Assembly (NCBI GenBank): GCA_026018925.1
Contig: JAKSZU010000004.1
Coordinates: 9,024,017-9,088,016 of the forward strand
DNA from: Tupaia tana
Taxonomy: Eukaryota; Chordata; Mammalia; Scandentia; Tupaiidae
Length of the DNA: 64,000 nt
Direction of reading: 5' to 3'
Shown here: positions 11,634 through 23,009 of the stretch, piece by piece
Layout of the letters: each line of letters opens with the position of its first letter
Position numbering within the stretch: the stretch's first letter is position 1
The notes under the pieces: model-generated
Databases searched by the model: none
Seen by the model: the letters and a program-made list of their open reading frames with translations, nothing else
Told to the model about the DNA's origin: nothing
Program-made: the position numbers and the translations under genes

Positions 11634-11792
11634 GGGGTTGGTAGGTGGCATTATAGTTAAGGTGCTGGACTCCCACATGGCCAACTGTTGTTCAAGTCCC
11701 AAACCTGGTGGCTTGCTTTTTTACTTTCTCTCTGTCTCTGGTCAAATTAAAGATAATAATAGTAAATAAAAATTTTAAAAATAATTAAAAAT
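11634..11792 (+). mobile_element. SINE-B copy
   Basis: ggggttggtaggtggcatta head, ctctggtcaaattaaagata end. TSD AATCCCATT at 11625-11633 and 11793-11801. Confidence 0.9.
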
Positions 11793-12029
11793 AATCCCAT
11801 TACCTAAAGTGGGGCAACCAAAACACTGGAACCCACATACTTTCTTTGGTTTTAATTTTCCTCTTTAGTTTTGATGTTTTTCTTTGTAGTTTTGATGTTT
11901 TTCTTTCAGCTCAGCTATGCACTTGGAAAGCCATTTATAAAAATGTATATGGAATTTCTGTCTGTTTATCAGAGGGAAAATGTTTAGTTCCTCTCATAAG
12001 CTGTGCTGCTGTTTTATATATGTTCCTCT

Positions 12030-12315
12030 GTTTTCCGGATTCTCCTTTCTCTCCTACCCCCAGTACCCACTTAAACTTCAGGCCTCATTTCTTCTGAAAT
12101 GCCTCCAGTAAGTTAGATCTCCCTGTATTCCCCCTCATGGAAAATGATTTCCCCTCACAGGATTTATTATATTTTGTAATCTTATATGCTTTATTTAACT
12201 TTTGTCTCCCCCTTGGACTATAAGCATCTTAGACAGATGGACCAGATCTATTTTGTTTTCTACAGATTCTCAGAAGTCAGTATAAAGCTTAGGATAAATG
12301 TTTGTTGAAAGAATA
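12030..12315 (+). repeat. L2-like relic
   Basis: tgaaatgcctccagtaag and ccccttggactataagcatc, ending aggataaatgtttgttgaaa, as in L2 3' ends. Confidence 0.5.
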
Positions 12316-12440
12316 GATGTGATATTTAGAAACACCACGTCAGTGAGTTGTATTTCCGATATTACGTTAGTTGAAGTAGTTTTTTTTTTTTTTTTTTTAA
12401 TTTTTTTATAGACCGCAGATTAGTTTATTTTTAACACCCA

Positions 12441-12932
<492 letters not shown>

Positions 12933-13333
12933 TTACTGGAAGATGGCGGTTCTGGCCAAAAGGACAGTTGAAATAGTTTTTAAAGTGTTAATCAAATATG
13001 GCTTCCGAACCTGACAAGGTACGCGAGAGGAGGTCTAGTGTCCTGTTTGAGGGCTCTGTCATCGGCTCTGTTCTGGCTAACGTTTTAACCAGTAATTGGA
13101 TAATCAATCAATGGGCCATATCACAGAATTATACAGGCTTTGAACAGTCAAGACTCTTGGTTGAGAGCAATAGCAACGGACTCTGATTAATAGAAATAGA
13201 AAAGAAATGTAATAGAAAGGTATTGGATAACCTATAATCAATGGACAGACAGAATTGGGCTTGAAGAAATGCGCAGCTACTATGGTTTGAATGTTTGTGT
13301 CTCCTCCAAAATTCCTGTCGATACTTAATTGCC

Positions 13334-14211
13334 GAGGCCAGCAGGTGGCATGGTGATTAAGGTGCTGGACTCCCACATGGCCAACTGTGGTTTGAATCCT
13401 GGACCCAGCGGCTTGAAACTCACACCAAACACGTGTGCACGTGTGTCGGCGTCCGCCCCCGGGCTCGGCACTACTATGGAAGAAGCAGAAAAAATGAGAC
13501 AAAAGATAGAGGAGAAACGGACACAGGCAGCCTGAGCCTAGGTAGCCCAAGCAACTTGTGCCGCCCAGATGACCAGGACGTCTTTATTTATAGAACAGGG
13601 AGACATTACACATGTATGTTTTACGACACTTCATACATTGGTTGCCAGGTTACAGACAATAAGAAGCAGTTAACAAATCTATGAGGGCTTAGTCACACCA
13701 GGCCAGGTGTATCCCTTGGTGATAATCCCAACAAGAGAAAATCTCATCCTCCTTTCTAATGCAAAGAACTAGCTGTAAGGTGTGGGGAAGGAGCTAAAGA
13801 TCTTCTCACACCACCACACCCAGAGAAGGCTAAGGAACCTTTCAGATGCAGAGCAGGGATTGGATTTTGCCAAGATGTTTCTTGAAGTCCATCAGATGTA
13901 TCTGTTGGAACACCCCTAGCAATTTCCACCCTTGCTCTGTCTGCAGCCAAGGTCAAGGAAAGACAAGTTACAAGGTTCTGCCAAACCCCAAAAGAGCATG
14001 TGGTGTTTGCTCAGAGCATGTCCCCACACCTCAGACTCTCTCTCTTAAACGTGTCCCCACACACGTGTGCCCCAAATCCCGAGACTAGAATGAAGGCGAA
14101 GAGATTGCGCTGTGACCATTCCCCCTGGGAGGTGATTTCTTGCTTTCCCTCTCTCGTCTCTGTCTCTCCAGTGAGCACACATGCCCTATAGCAAAACTAT
14201 CTCCAAAAGAA
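13334..14211 (+). mobile_element. SINE-C split by the solo LTR
   Basis: The head is 13334-13443 (ggccagcaggtggcatggtg, box B-like gtttgaatcc). The body and tail are 14068-14211 (gatttcttgctttcc, ccctatagcaaaac). TSDs are ACTTAATTGCC (13323-13333) and ACTTCATTGCC (14212-14222). Confidence 0.85.
13444..14061 (-). mobile_element. Solo LTR of an endogenous retrovirus (class II-like)
   Basis: A 618-bp element starts TGTCGGCG and ends CCCCACA on the plus strand, with the TG...CA termini typical of LTRs. It is bracketed by perfect 6-bp repeats CACGTG (13438-13443 and 14062-14067). Minus-strand TATAAATAAAG near 13583 supplies a TATA/polyadenylation-like region, giving minus orientation. No internal viral genes are present, so it is a recombined solo LTR. 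The 6-bp duplication favours ERV class II (ERVK-like). It sits inside a SINE-C. Confidence 0.85.
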
Positions 14212-14545
14212 ACTTCATTGCCACTGCGATAGTATTAAGGTGAAGCCTTTAGAAGTGATTTATTCACGAAGGCAGAACCCTCATGGAAGGAAATCTTAAT
14301 GGCTAGGCCTCCCTTTGCCCTCTGACCCTTCTGCCTTGTGAGGACAGTGCTTCTCTTTCAAGTGTCGCAGCAGCATGGTGCCACCTTGGGAGCAGGCATA
14401 GGGCCCTCACCAGACGCCAGACTTACTGGCAACTTGAGCGAGGACCTCGTAGTCTCCAGAACTGGGAGAAATACATTTCTGTTTGTTTGTAAATGGCCCA
14501 GGCCAGGCATGTTGTTATAACAACACAAAGGGACTAAGACGCCAC

Positions 14546-15149
14546 CTGAGGTATCGTCAGAGAACAGTTTGCTTAGAGCCTCTCAGCTGTCCCCGGACAG
14601 GTCCCGCTCTCACCTTGGGTTCTGGAGCCCTGGCACTCCCCACCATGGCCCTGGGCGTCGCTGACTGTCCTGTGTCTTCGCAGCACTTCCTGGACGGTCT
14701 CGGGTGGAAGCAGCTGGCTGGCTGATCTTGTCATGAGCCCAAGCTGGGTTTCTAGGTTCCAAGAAAATGGTCCCATCTCCTCACCTCGGCTTCCATATGG
14801 GACGTGAACCCTACCTTGAATTTATCTTAGGACTCCCTCCTCTGAGTAAGGGTTTGGATGTCCATTCAGAGACAGCCGCTAGCTGCAGACAGACACTTCC
14901 ATTACCTGCCAGGGCCCCGATCTGCCTGCCTCCGCCTGCAGTCTGTTGTCCCCAGGCCTCAGGGGCCGCCTACGTGCTCTCCTTCCTGTGTCACTTACCT
15001 GTCATGCCCTATTTTGGAGTTCTTTTTTAAATTTGCTGCGGATAGCGTAGGACTCCTCTGTTCTCTACTTTTTATATTCTATAAGTAAGTTCATGAACTC
15101 TACTCTTTTGAAAGGGTTTCCTGCTGAACCATGCCAGAATCTAGTTAGA
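14546..15149. other. No gene seen
   Basis: Unique-looking sequence between the MaLR-like LTR and the L1 fragment, with short frames only. Confidence 0.5.
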
Positions 15150-15235
15150 CTCCCCAACTAAAAGACATAGATCGATTGAATGGAAAACAGCAACAAACAG
15201 GAAACGTCGATACGCTGCTTATAAGAAATACACCT

Positions 15236-16488
15236 GGAGGGAGCTCAGAGCAGCGTAGCGCAAGCCGCGGCCGAGGAGCTCCCAGAGCGGCCATGGGCAA
15301 GTCAGCTTCCACAGAGTTTAACGAGGAGGTCCTGAAGGCCCACAGTGAGTACCGGAAGCAGCACGGAGTGCCCCACTGACGCTCTGCAGGAAGCTCAACA
15401 GGGAGGCGCAACAGTACTCTGAGGCCCTGGCCAGCACGAGGATCCTCAAGCACAGCCCAGAGTCCAGTCGCGGCCAGAGCGGAGAGAACCTGGCCTGGGC
15501 ACCCTACGATCAGACAGGAAAGGAGGTGCTGATAGATGGTACAGTGAAATCAAGAACTACAACCTCGGGACCAGCAGGTAGCGTAATGGCTATGTTGGTG
15601 GACTCCCACGTAGTCTACCGTGGTTCGCGTCCCGGACCCGGTGGCTTAAAATCATGCCGGGCGCGTGTGCGTGCGTGCCCAAGATTCCGAAAGGAGAACG
15701 GAGGAAAAAGGATTGCGGTGTGACCATCCCCCCTGGGGGGTGATTTCTCGCTTTCTGTCTCTCTCTGCCTGTCTGGTGAGCATACGAGCCCTATAGCAAA
15801 AACCTCTCCAAAAAAAAAAAAAAAAAAAGAACTACAACCTCCAGCAGCCTGGCTTCACCTTGGGGATGGGACACTTTGCAGCCATGGTCTGGAAGAATAC
15901 CAAGAAGATGGGAGTGGGGAAGGCATCTGCAAGTGACGGGTCCTCCTTTGTGGGGGCCAGATACTTCCCAGCAGGGAATGTTGCCAATCAGGGCTTCTTT
16001 GAAGAAAACATCCTACCTCTAAAGAAGTAATTTGTCAGATAGGATGGGAAGGTGGCAGACCTAGGAATGTGGGTATCAAGTGCCTGGAACAACAAAAACC
16101 CAGCTGTATGTCCCTGCGGGTGTACGTGCTGGAGTGTATGATGTGCGAGAGCCTCTCTTGTACACACGTGGGTACGCAGTTCTGTGCAAGCTCATCTTAT
16201 TACAGGAATGAGCCCAGGATGCATTTACCCTATGATGACCTAGACCACCATTCCTTGGATGTGGGCAAGGGGCGGGAATAATTTTTTATTCTTTTTCGGT
16301 TACTTTTAAAGCATACTTCTTCTGTACCTTTCTTACTTCTAATGTCCATCCCTGGACTTTTTGTGTTCCAAATATTTGTGATGCTGAGAAGTGAAGTTCA
16401 TTTTATGGGATCTTCATGCACTGTAATCTCCTTTTGGTAGTTGTTTAAGAGTATTAAACTCTCATTTAAATGTGACATTAAAATAAAC
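15236..16488 (+). pseudogene. GLIPR2: GLIPR2 (GAPR-1) processed pseudogene, SINE-interrupted
   Basis: From the ATG at 15294 the translation MGKSAST...[16 protein letters not shown] matches the small CAP-domain protein GLIPR2, and later segments match through FFEEN to a stop at 16028-16030. Introns are absent. The frame is broken by a 1-base loss near 15375 (early stop), a second 1-base loss near 15527, and a SINE-A at 15567-15826. Some 5' UTR and about 450 nt of 3' UTR are retained. TSDs AGAAATACACCT (15224-15235) and AGAAACACACCT (16489-16500) bound the copy, which landed inside an L1. No long A tail remains. Not functional. Confidence 0.92.
15567..15826 (+). mobile_element. SINE-A inside the GLIPR2 pseudogene
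   Basis: A complete young-looking copy with a perfect 15-bp TSD, AAGAACTACAACCTC, at 15552-15566 and 15827-15841. A box (tagcgtaatgg) and B box (ggttcgcgtcc) are visible; it ends in an 18-A tail. Confidence 0.95.
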
Positions 16489-17304
16489 AGAAACACACCT
16501 CATTGGTAAAGACAAACATAGGCTGAAATTGAAGGTCTGGAAAAAATCATTTCATGCAAGAAGAGGCTGTCGTGGTGATACTTATCTCCAATAAAACAGA
16601 CTTCAAGATAAAAACAGTCACAAGAGACAAAGACAAACACCATATAGTACTAAAAAGATCAGTTCACCAAGAAGACATAACAGAATCATTTACACACCCA
16701 ACACGTAGGCACCCAGATATGTCGAAGACGGCCAGATCAAAAGGGAAGGAGCCACTTGAACACACCGCTTGTCGGAAACTGTAACACCGGGCAGGTTATC
16801 TCGACTGACACGAAGAGACACAGGAGCTCGTTGATACCAGAACGCTCATGCAGCTGACAGACACCTGGCGAACATTTCATCCGACAGCTACTCCATACTG
16901 TTTTCTCATCCCCGCATGGTGCATTTTCAAAGACTGGCCACGTCGTAGGGTACAAAACAAGTCATGCCAGCATCTTCTCTAACCACAAAGGAATTAAATC
17001 TCCGACCGCAAAGGAATTAAGCTGGAAGTACACAACAGAAAGAGCCCTCAAAAATGCACAAAACCAGAAACTAAACAACCTCCTCCTGAACGACTTAAAA
17101 ACTCCTGCAGAAATTAAAGCTGAAATCCTTAAGATTTATTGAAACCAACAATAATGAATATACAATTCTCCAAAAATTCTACAAACTTTAATGAACCCAT
17201 TTTCCTGGTTGTTCTTTGTAGAAATTCCCCGATTTTACATCTGGGATGTCTAGTCTAGGCCTGAGAGAAAGATCTAGAAACTCAGAGTACCAAAAACCTT
17301 GGCT

Positions 17305-17390
17305 GTCTTTTTTTTTTCTTTTTAAAAATAATTATTTTATTTAACTTTATTTATTATTATTTAATTTGCTATAGGTCACATGTGCTCACC

Positions 17391-17455
<65 letters not shown>

Positions 17456-17540
17456 GAAAGCAAGTCGCCAGGTCCAGGACTTGAACTGTGGTCAACCATG
17501 TGGGAGTCCAGTGCCTTAACCACCAGGCCACCTGCTGGCC
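17305..17540 (-). mobile_element. SINE-B copy with a long GA tract
   Basis: Contains about 60 bp of GA repeats (17389-17452) in its purine-rich middle. TSD CCTTGGCT at 17297-17304 and 17541-17548. Confidence 0.9.
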
Positions 17541-17548
17541 CCTTGGCT

Positions 17549-18296
17549 CAGTTTTCTGACTCTTTTCAAAGCCTTTTGGATGTTGAGAAGCCTGTGCTAC
17601 TTTCATTTTTCCAGTCTCTTGGCATTGTAGGTAGTCAAGAACGGGATAGAGTTACAAAGATTGTGCTGTCTCACAGATGTGACTATCGGGTGCTTTTGGA
17701 ACGTGTGTTCTAGAACACAAATGTATGGGTACGTCCATCTTATGGAAATTATGTTCAAGTCCCAGGGCCTCTGACAGTGGGACTGCTGACGGGTTGGCAG
17801 AGTCGTTGGTCTTGCCTGTCCCCTCAGCTCTGCCCTGGTACGTCTCGGACACACCCTGCTCTCCTCTGCTCAGTCCTTCTCAAGGTGTCTCTAGAGCCAG
17901 TCCTGGGAATCCACTCTGTCCTTGGAATGGACTGACCACCATCAGCGAAGGCTGGTTCTTGCCATGGTTAAAGCCTGGCTTTTGTACTTGTGATCATTGC
18001 CTAATACCTGGGCATCTCCTCTTGGGAAGCTTTACAGACCCTTTGTTGGGCTTGGCTTTTAGTTTCTGCCCCTCATTCCCCCTTAGGGGAGTTCGCCCTC
18101 CTTCTGTCTGAGGTTCCTGTTTCTGGTAAGAGATCCTTCTGGGTCAGCGTTGAGCTGGACTGAGGGGCTTTCCCTGTTATCCTAGATAATCCAGTGGCCA
18201 CAGTCTCAAGCTTTCTGGGATAATTTGCTGCATGAACTTCTACCCTGGGGGGTAGGGTGGAGCAAGGGATGTGGCCTTTAACACATAGTATTCTGT
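17549..18296. other. No gene seen
   Basis: Unassigned sequence without a recognisable repeat head or coding motif. Confidence 0.5.
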
Positions 18297-18536
18297 GGGG
18301 CCAGCAGGTGACATAGTGGTCAAGGCCCTGGACTCTCACATGGCCAACCGCAGTTTGACTCCTTGATCTGGAGACTTGAAACTCATGCCAGGCAGGTGTG
18401 CATGTATGTGTGCCGAGACAAGAATGGAGGATAAGGGATTGTGGTGTGGCCATCCCCACCAGGGGTGATTTGTTGCTTTCTGTCTCTCTGTCTCATTGGC
18501 AAGTGCATGTGTCCTATAACAAAAATCTCTCTCTAA
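18297..18536 (+). mobile_element. SINE-C copy
   Basis: ggggccagcaggtgacatag head to cctataacaaaaatctctct and a short A tail. Confidence 0.85.
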
Positions 18537-18551
18537 AAAAGAAATGGTATT

Positions 18552-18824
18552 GGGACCAGCAGTTGGTGTAACGGCTATGTCGCTGGACTCCCATGTAGTT
18601 GACCATGGTTTGAGTCCTGGACCTGGTGGCTTAAACTCACGCCAGGTGCGTGTGTGTGCATGCCCAAGATCCTGAGAATGGAGGAGAAGGGATTGTGGCG
18701 TGGTCATCCCCCATGGCGGGTGATTTCTCACTTTGTCTCTTTCTGGCGAGCGCACACGCCCTATAGCAAAAACCTCTAAAAAAAAAAAAAAGAAAGAAAG
18801 AAAGAAATAAAGAAAGAAAGAAAG
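18552..18824 (+). mobile_element. SINE-A copy with a GAAA-repeat tail
   Basis: gggaccagcagttggtgtaa to ctctaaaa, then a (GAAA)n tail. TSD AAAAAAGAAATGGTATT and AAAAAAGAAACGGTATT (18535-18551, 18825-18841). It inserted in the A tail region of the preceding SINE-C. Confidence 0.9.
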
Positions 18825-18841
18825 AAAAAAGAAACGGTATT

Positions 18842-19550
18842 TTGCACTTAACAAAGACCTCAGGCATGCAGACCAGGAACAAGTCTCAGCTCCACCAGGG
18901 AGAGCCATGTAATTGCATTAAGCTTCTTAGATTTACCAGATGAAGACTAAATCTGATTTATCAAAGCTAGGAGTGGCTAGTGGCAAATACCCTGGACGAC
19001 AGAATCCAGATTAGGAAGATGGTTCTTGCCAGTTGGATCAATGAGCTGAAGTGGACATGATGACATTTAAATGGTGCAGATGTTAGAGTTGTCACTTTTA
19101 TTGCCCAAATTCCCAATTTTTTAAGTCTATGCTTAGTAACAGCTTAGTGGCAGCCTGTTTGATAAAGGTCCAAAGGTTTTAGTTGGAAAGCGTTCCGATT
19201 ATATTACCAAACCAGCAAATCCTGATTACAAAACATCTCCACATGGCACCCACAGAAGCCAAGGGATAATTTTACTTAGAGCTCTTAGTCAAACTGCAGA
19301 CAAATGGGAATGTGTGGTGTGATGAGGTAGGGCTGGAACACTTCATTCAAGCAGGCTCTTTTTTCTAAGTAAATATATGTTACGTGATAGAGTCATGATG
19401 AAGAAAATCTGAATAGACAGTTGCCAGAAGATGGTAGTAAAACAGCTTTTGAAGAATGACATACAAAAAAGGCACTGAGTACAACTGGCTTTACAGGCAA
19501 GTTTGTCCAATCCTTCAAAGAATCATGCTATTAAAATGGTTGTAGACTTG
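18842..19550. other. No gene seen; AT-rich
   Basis: May be part of an old repeat (aaatctgatttatcaaagct), but I could not name it. Confidence 0.45.
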
Positions 19551-19765
19551 GGACCAGCAAATGGTGTAATGGTTATGTAACTGGACTCCCATGTGGTCGA
19601 CTACAGTTCTAGTCTCAGACCCAGCGGTTTGAAACTCACGCCGGGTGTGTGTGTGTGTGTGCCCAAGGTCCTGAGAGGAGAATGGAAGAGAAAGGATTGT
19701 AGCGTGGCCTTCCCCCCGAGGGGCGATTTCTCACTTTCTGTCTGTCTTTCCAGCAAGTACACAGT
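19551..19765 (+). mobile_element. SINE-A copy, 3'-truncated
   Basis: gggaccagcaaatggtgtaa head and body. The usual ccctatagc end is missing. Confidence 0.85.
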
Positions 19766-19783
19766 CTTAAGAATCAGAATGGC

Positions 19784-19947
19784 AGGGTCAGCAGGTGGCA
19801 TGGAGGTTAAAGTGCTGGACTCCCACATGGCCAACCACGATTCGAGTACTGGACCTAGCAGCTTGCCTTCTCACTCTCTCTCTCTCTGGATCTCTCTCTG
19901 GTAAGCACATAAGCCCTAGAGAAAAATAATAAATAAAATTAAACAAG
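19784..19947 (+). mobile_element. SINE-B-like copy with a mixed tail
   Basis: agggtcagcaggtggcatgg head, CT-rich middle, then gtaagcacataagccctaga and aaataaaat. Confidence 0.8.
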
Positions 19948-19952
19948 AGATG

Positions 19953-20021
19953 TTGTAATCCCTTCTCCATTATCCTCTAGAGATCTTGGGCACACATATA
20001 CATGCACCTGGTGTGAGATTT
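19953..20021 (-). mobile_element. SINE-A/C internal fragment
   Basis: tcccttctccattatcctct to acctggtgtgaga only. It abuts the T-rich tail of the PSMC6 copy. Confidence 0.65.
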
Positions 20022-20036
20022 TTTGTTTGTTTGTTT

Positions 20037-21002
20037 TTAGGAGAACTGAATCAAACAGATTTTATTCAACTTTTTTAGGATGAGGTAAAAAATGATATTA
20101 AATAAGTCATAAGAAATGCTCTCTTGGGGGACTAGCAGTTGGCATAATGGCTGTGTTACCATGTAGTTGACCACGGTTCGAGTCCTGGACCCGGTGATTT
20201 AAACTCACACTGGGTGTGTGTGCGTGCATGCCCAAGATCCAGAGAGGAGAAGGGAGGAGAAGGGATTGCAGCGTGGCCATCTCCTCTGGAGGGTGATTTC
20301 TCACTTTCTGTCTCTCTCTGTCTTTCTGGAAAGTGCACATGCCCTATAACAAAAACCTCTCCAAAAAAGAAAAAAAAAAAAATGAAAAGAAATGATCTCA
20401 TGTATTACTCTCTCAAATAATTCTCAGTGTTTTACAAAATGCTCACACAGCAAATACGAACAGCTTCAACAGTCTTCTTTTGTAACTTCTGCTGCAGTAA
20501 ATGCAACATTAACAAATATACAAATTCTTCCGTACCAATCTTAAAAGTTGAATTACAGAATTATTAATTTTTATGATGTTACTCATACACATTTTTATTC
20601 AGGTACGTTTAGTGAGATTATTGCCAAAACATAATTTCCCTTAACCTCATTTTTACATTAAGCCAATGTCTGTCATGTAGCCATCAAAAATCTGGCACTA
20701 AATCACACAGGTTTGTAGTCCAATCTAGACTCGAACGTCTTAGAATCAGCCCCTTTTCTGGCTGCTTTCGTGAAGCCCTCCTGTACTGGAGCATCACAGT
20801 CAGCCTGAGCTGCAGACGTACCGGCTGCAGAGCCAACGTCCTCGGGTCCGCTCCACTGGAGCCATCGGAACGTGTCAGCGCTGCTTCGTAATCTGTTTCA
20901 CCACGCTCTGCAGTGGGACCTGCATGGATTTGCAAGGATCTAATTTTGCCTGTTCGTTTGGTAAATCAATATGTATTTTTCTACCTAACCTTCCCGGACG
21001 CT
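20037..21002 (-). pseudogene. PSMC6: PSMC6 processed pseudogene, 5'-truncated
   Basis: The minus-strand translation just inside the 21002 end, GRLGRKIHIDLPNEQAKLD, followed after frameshifts by [17 protein letters not shown] and LDYKPV-like pieces, matches the C-terminal part of the 26S proteasome ATPase PSMC6 (Rpt4). Coding homology ends near 20700; the remainder is 3' UTR with a terminal AATAAA and an A-rich tail (T-rich at 20022-20036). A SINE-A interrupts the UTR at 20124-20386. Several frameshifts exist and only the last quarter or so of the coding region is present. The 5' end abuts a SINE at 21003 without a gap. Confidence 0.82.
20124..20386 (+). mobile_element. SINE-A copy in the PSMC6 pseudogene 3' UTR
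   Basis: gactagcagttggcataatg head, A-rich tail. TSD AAGAAATGCTCTC (20111-20123) and AAGAAATGATCTC (20387-20399). Confidence 0.9.
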
Positions 21003-21184
21003 TACCAGAGAGACAGAAAGAAAGCGAGAAATCCTCCCCCTGCCATGGCCACACTGCAGTCCCTTCTCCTCCATTATTGGGGACGTGCACTGGTGTGAGT
21101 TTTAAGCCACCAGGTCCGGGACACAAATCGAGGTCATCTCTGTGGGAGTCTCGTGACGTAACCATTATGCCATTTGCTGGTCCC
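21003..21184 (-). mobile_element. SINE-A 5' part joined to the PSMC6 copy
   Basis: Head (reversed at gccatttgctggtccc) and body are present. The last part, including the ccctatagc motif and A tail, is missing. On the minus strand the SINE runs straight into PSMC6 sequence at 21003. Confidence 0.85.
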
Positions 21185-21225
21185 AGGAGTGATGTTTTTA
21201 ATAATGTTTTGGTTTTTTTGGGGGG

Positions 21226-21486
21226 GGACCAGCAGATGGCGTAATGGCTCCATCACTGGACCCCCACATGCCGACAGCAGTTTGAGTTCCAAACCCGGCA
21301 CCTTGAAACTCACGTAGGGAGTATGTGCACATGTGCTCAAAATCCCGCAAGGAGAGTGGAGAAGGGATTATGGTGTGGCCATCCCCCGCGGGGGTGATTT
21401 CTTGCTTTCTGTCTCTCTGTCTTTCTCCGTCTCTACGGTGAGTGCACATGCCCTGTAGCAAAAATCTCTCTAAAGAAAAAAAAGGA
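21226..21486 (+). mobile_element. SINE-A/C copy
   Basis: gggaccagcagatggcgtaa head to ccctgtagcaaaaatctctc and an A tail. Confidence 0.88.
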
Positions 21487-22092
21487 GTTTTATTTTCCAT
21501 ACACAATCTCTCTTCTGAAAATTTTATCCTGTTTATTTTGGACTCCGTTGTGTAAGATACTTTTCTCAGCTGTCAGGGATCTTCAACCTTGCGCTCATAT
21601 TTAAGAGACGGTCACTAAAAAGCTGTTTTATTAAGAGCAGGTCCTAATTCCTAATATGAACTATGCACTTGGGGTGATAGCGACGTGTCAGCAGGGACTC
21701 TAACAGATACCCCACTCTGGCGTGGGAGGCCGGGCCAGTGAGGGGCAGGGGCTAAAGGAAAACTGTATTTTCGGCTCAGTTTTGCTGTGAACCTGAAACT
21801 GCTCCGAAAGTAGAAGTCCACGGAACAGCAGAAACCAGCATTGGCTTGGAGGGTTTAGCCAGCGTAGCAGGCAAATAATAACGAACCCTGCGGAGGGAAA
21901 AGGCCGCGTGGCCGCCCTGAGAGCTCTGGGCTTCCCGATCATGCCCTTCCTTGTTAGACCCAGCTGCCTGATTGCCTGGGGGCCCGTGCCCAGATCTTAG
22001 GGGCTTTTATTTTAATCTGTCCGACTTCGCCAAGGAGACTCTTCCACAATGTATACCTGGCCTCTAGGATTTTCAAGAAAAACAAAAGTAAC

Positions 22093-22325
22093 AGGGTCCA
22101 GATGGTGGTGCTGCAGTAATACAACTGCACCCGCACGGGCAGGCCCTGGGTTCGCATCCCGGGGCCTCCCCGTGCACGGCAGGTGTGCCCTCTGAGCCTG
22201 TGGGCTGGGCTGCCCGAGGAGCTGGACAGATGCTTGAAGACTCTGTTGGAGATGCCTGTCTCTTCCTCTCCCTCTCTTTCTAAGAAGAAATAAAGGAGCT
22301 TTAACAAATATAAATAAATAAAAAG
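22093..22325 (+). mobile_element. SINE-D copy
   Basis: Head ggtccagatggtggtgctgc, box B-like gggttcgcatcc, tail gactctgttggagatgcctg followed by CT-rich sequence and AAATAAA. A tRNA-derived family different from A, B and C. Confidence 0.7.
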
Positions 22326-22379
22326 AAAATATATTCTACCAGGTATTAAGCTGTGCTACACTAATGAAAAGAATGGTAT

Positions 22380-22548
22380 GGGGCCGGCAGTGTTGTGGTA
22401 GTTAAGGTGCTGGATTCCCACATGGCTGACTGCGGTTTGAGTCCCAGGCCTGGCAGCTTAATTTCTCTCTTTTTCTCTCTCTCTCTCTTGCTCTGTCCCT
22501 CTCTGGTCAAATTAAAGTAAATAAATAAAGTTAAATAAAATAATTTTT
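22380..22548 (+). mobile_element. SINE-B copy
   Basis: ggggccggcagtgttgtggt head to ctctggtcaaattaaagtaa and a TAAA tail. Confidence 0.88.
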
Positions 22549-22669
22549 TAAAAAGAATCACAAAAATGGATAGATCAATGGAACCGAATTACATGTAGGT
22601 CTAGAAATATTCTTTTCCATATCTAAAATTGTAATATCAAGTGAAGCTGATATAAAAAGTTAGTGTAGC

Positions 22670-22830
22670 GGGACCAGCAGTTGGCTAATAGCTATGTCGG
22701 TGGACTCCCATGTAGTTGACCGTGGTTCAAATCCCAGACTTGGTGGCTTAGGCTCACGCTGGGCGCATGTGCGTACACGTCCAAGAACCCGAGAGGAGAA
22801 TGGAGGAGGAGGGATTGTGGCGTGGCGCCT
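22670..22830 (+). mobile_element. SINE-A copy, 3'-truncated
   Basis: gggaccagcagttggctaat to ggagggattgtggcgtgg, then unrelated GC-rich sequence. Confidence 0.85.
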
Positions 22831-23009
22831 GTCGGGGTGGAGAGGGACGGGGCCTGCCTGCCTTGAGCCAGCGCCCCGATCGCAGGCCCGCCTCCACCCC
22901 ACTCAGGGGTGCTGGCGCCTTGTAATTTGCTGTGCTTTTCTGTGTTTTTGAATCATTCACAGTGAATTCCTTTCACAGTCAGAGAAAAGCCCCTAGATTT
23001 TGTGCATTT

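Larger units (their letters stand above)
13277..14545 (+). mobile_element. MaLR-like LTR, split by a SINE
   Basis: The left piece, 13277-13333 (tatggtttgaatgtttgtgt), and the right piece, 14223-14545 (cctccagaactgggagaaat, ending near ggactaagac), read continuously as one old LTR-type repeat once the intervening SINE-C and its target duplication are removed. The family name is from general resemblance only. Confidence 0.6.
15150..17135 (+). mobile_element. Old L1 ORF2 fragment split by the GLIPR2 copy
   Basis: 15150-15235 and 16489-17135 join into an L1 ORF2 endonuclease-region fragment. Translation of the second part shows NKTDFKIKTVTRDKDKHH and SVHQEDIT, as in L1 ORF2. It carries many stops and is dead. 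Confidence 0.75.

Noticed and set aside
17389-17452. The GA repeat as an independent microsatellite
   Set aside because: It lies wholly inside a SINE-B, whose middle is naturally GA-rich, and is annotated there.
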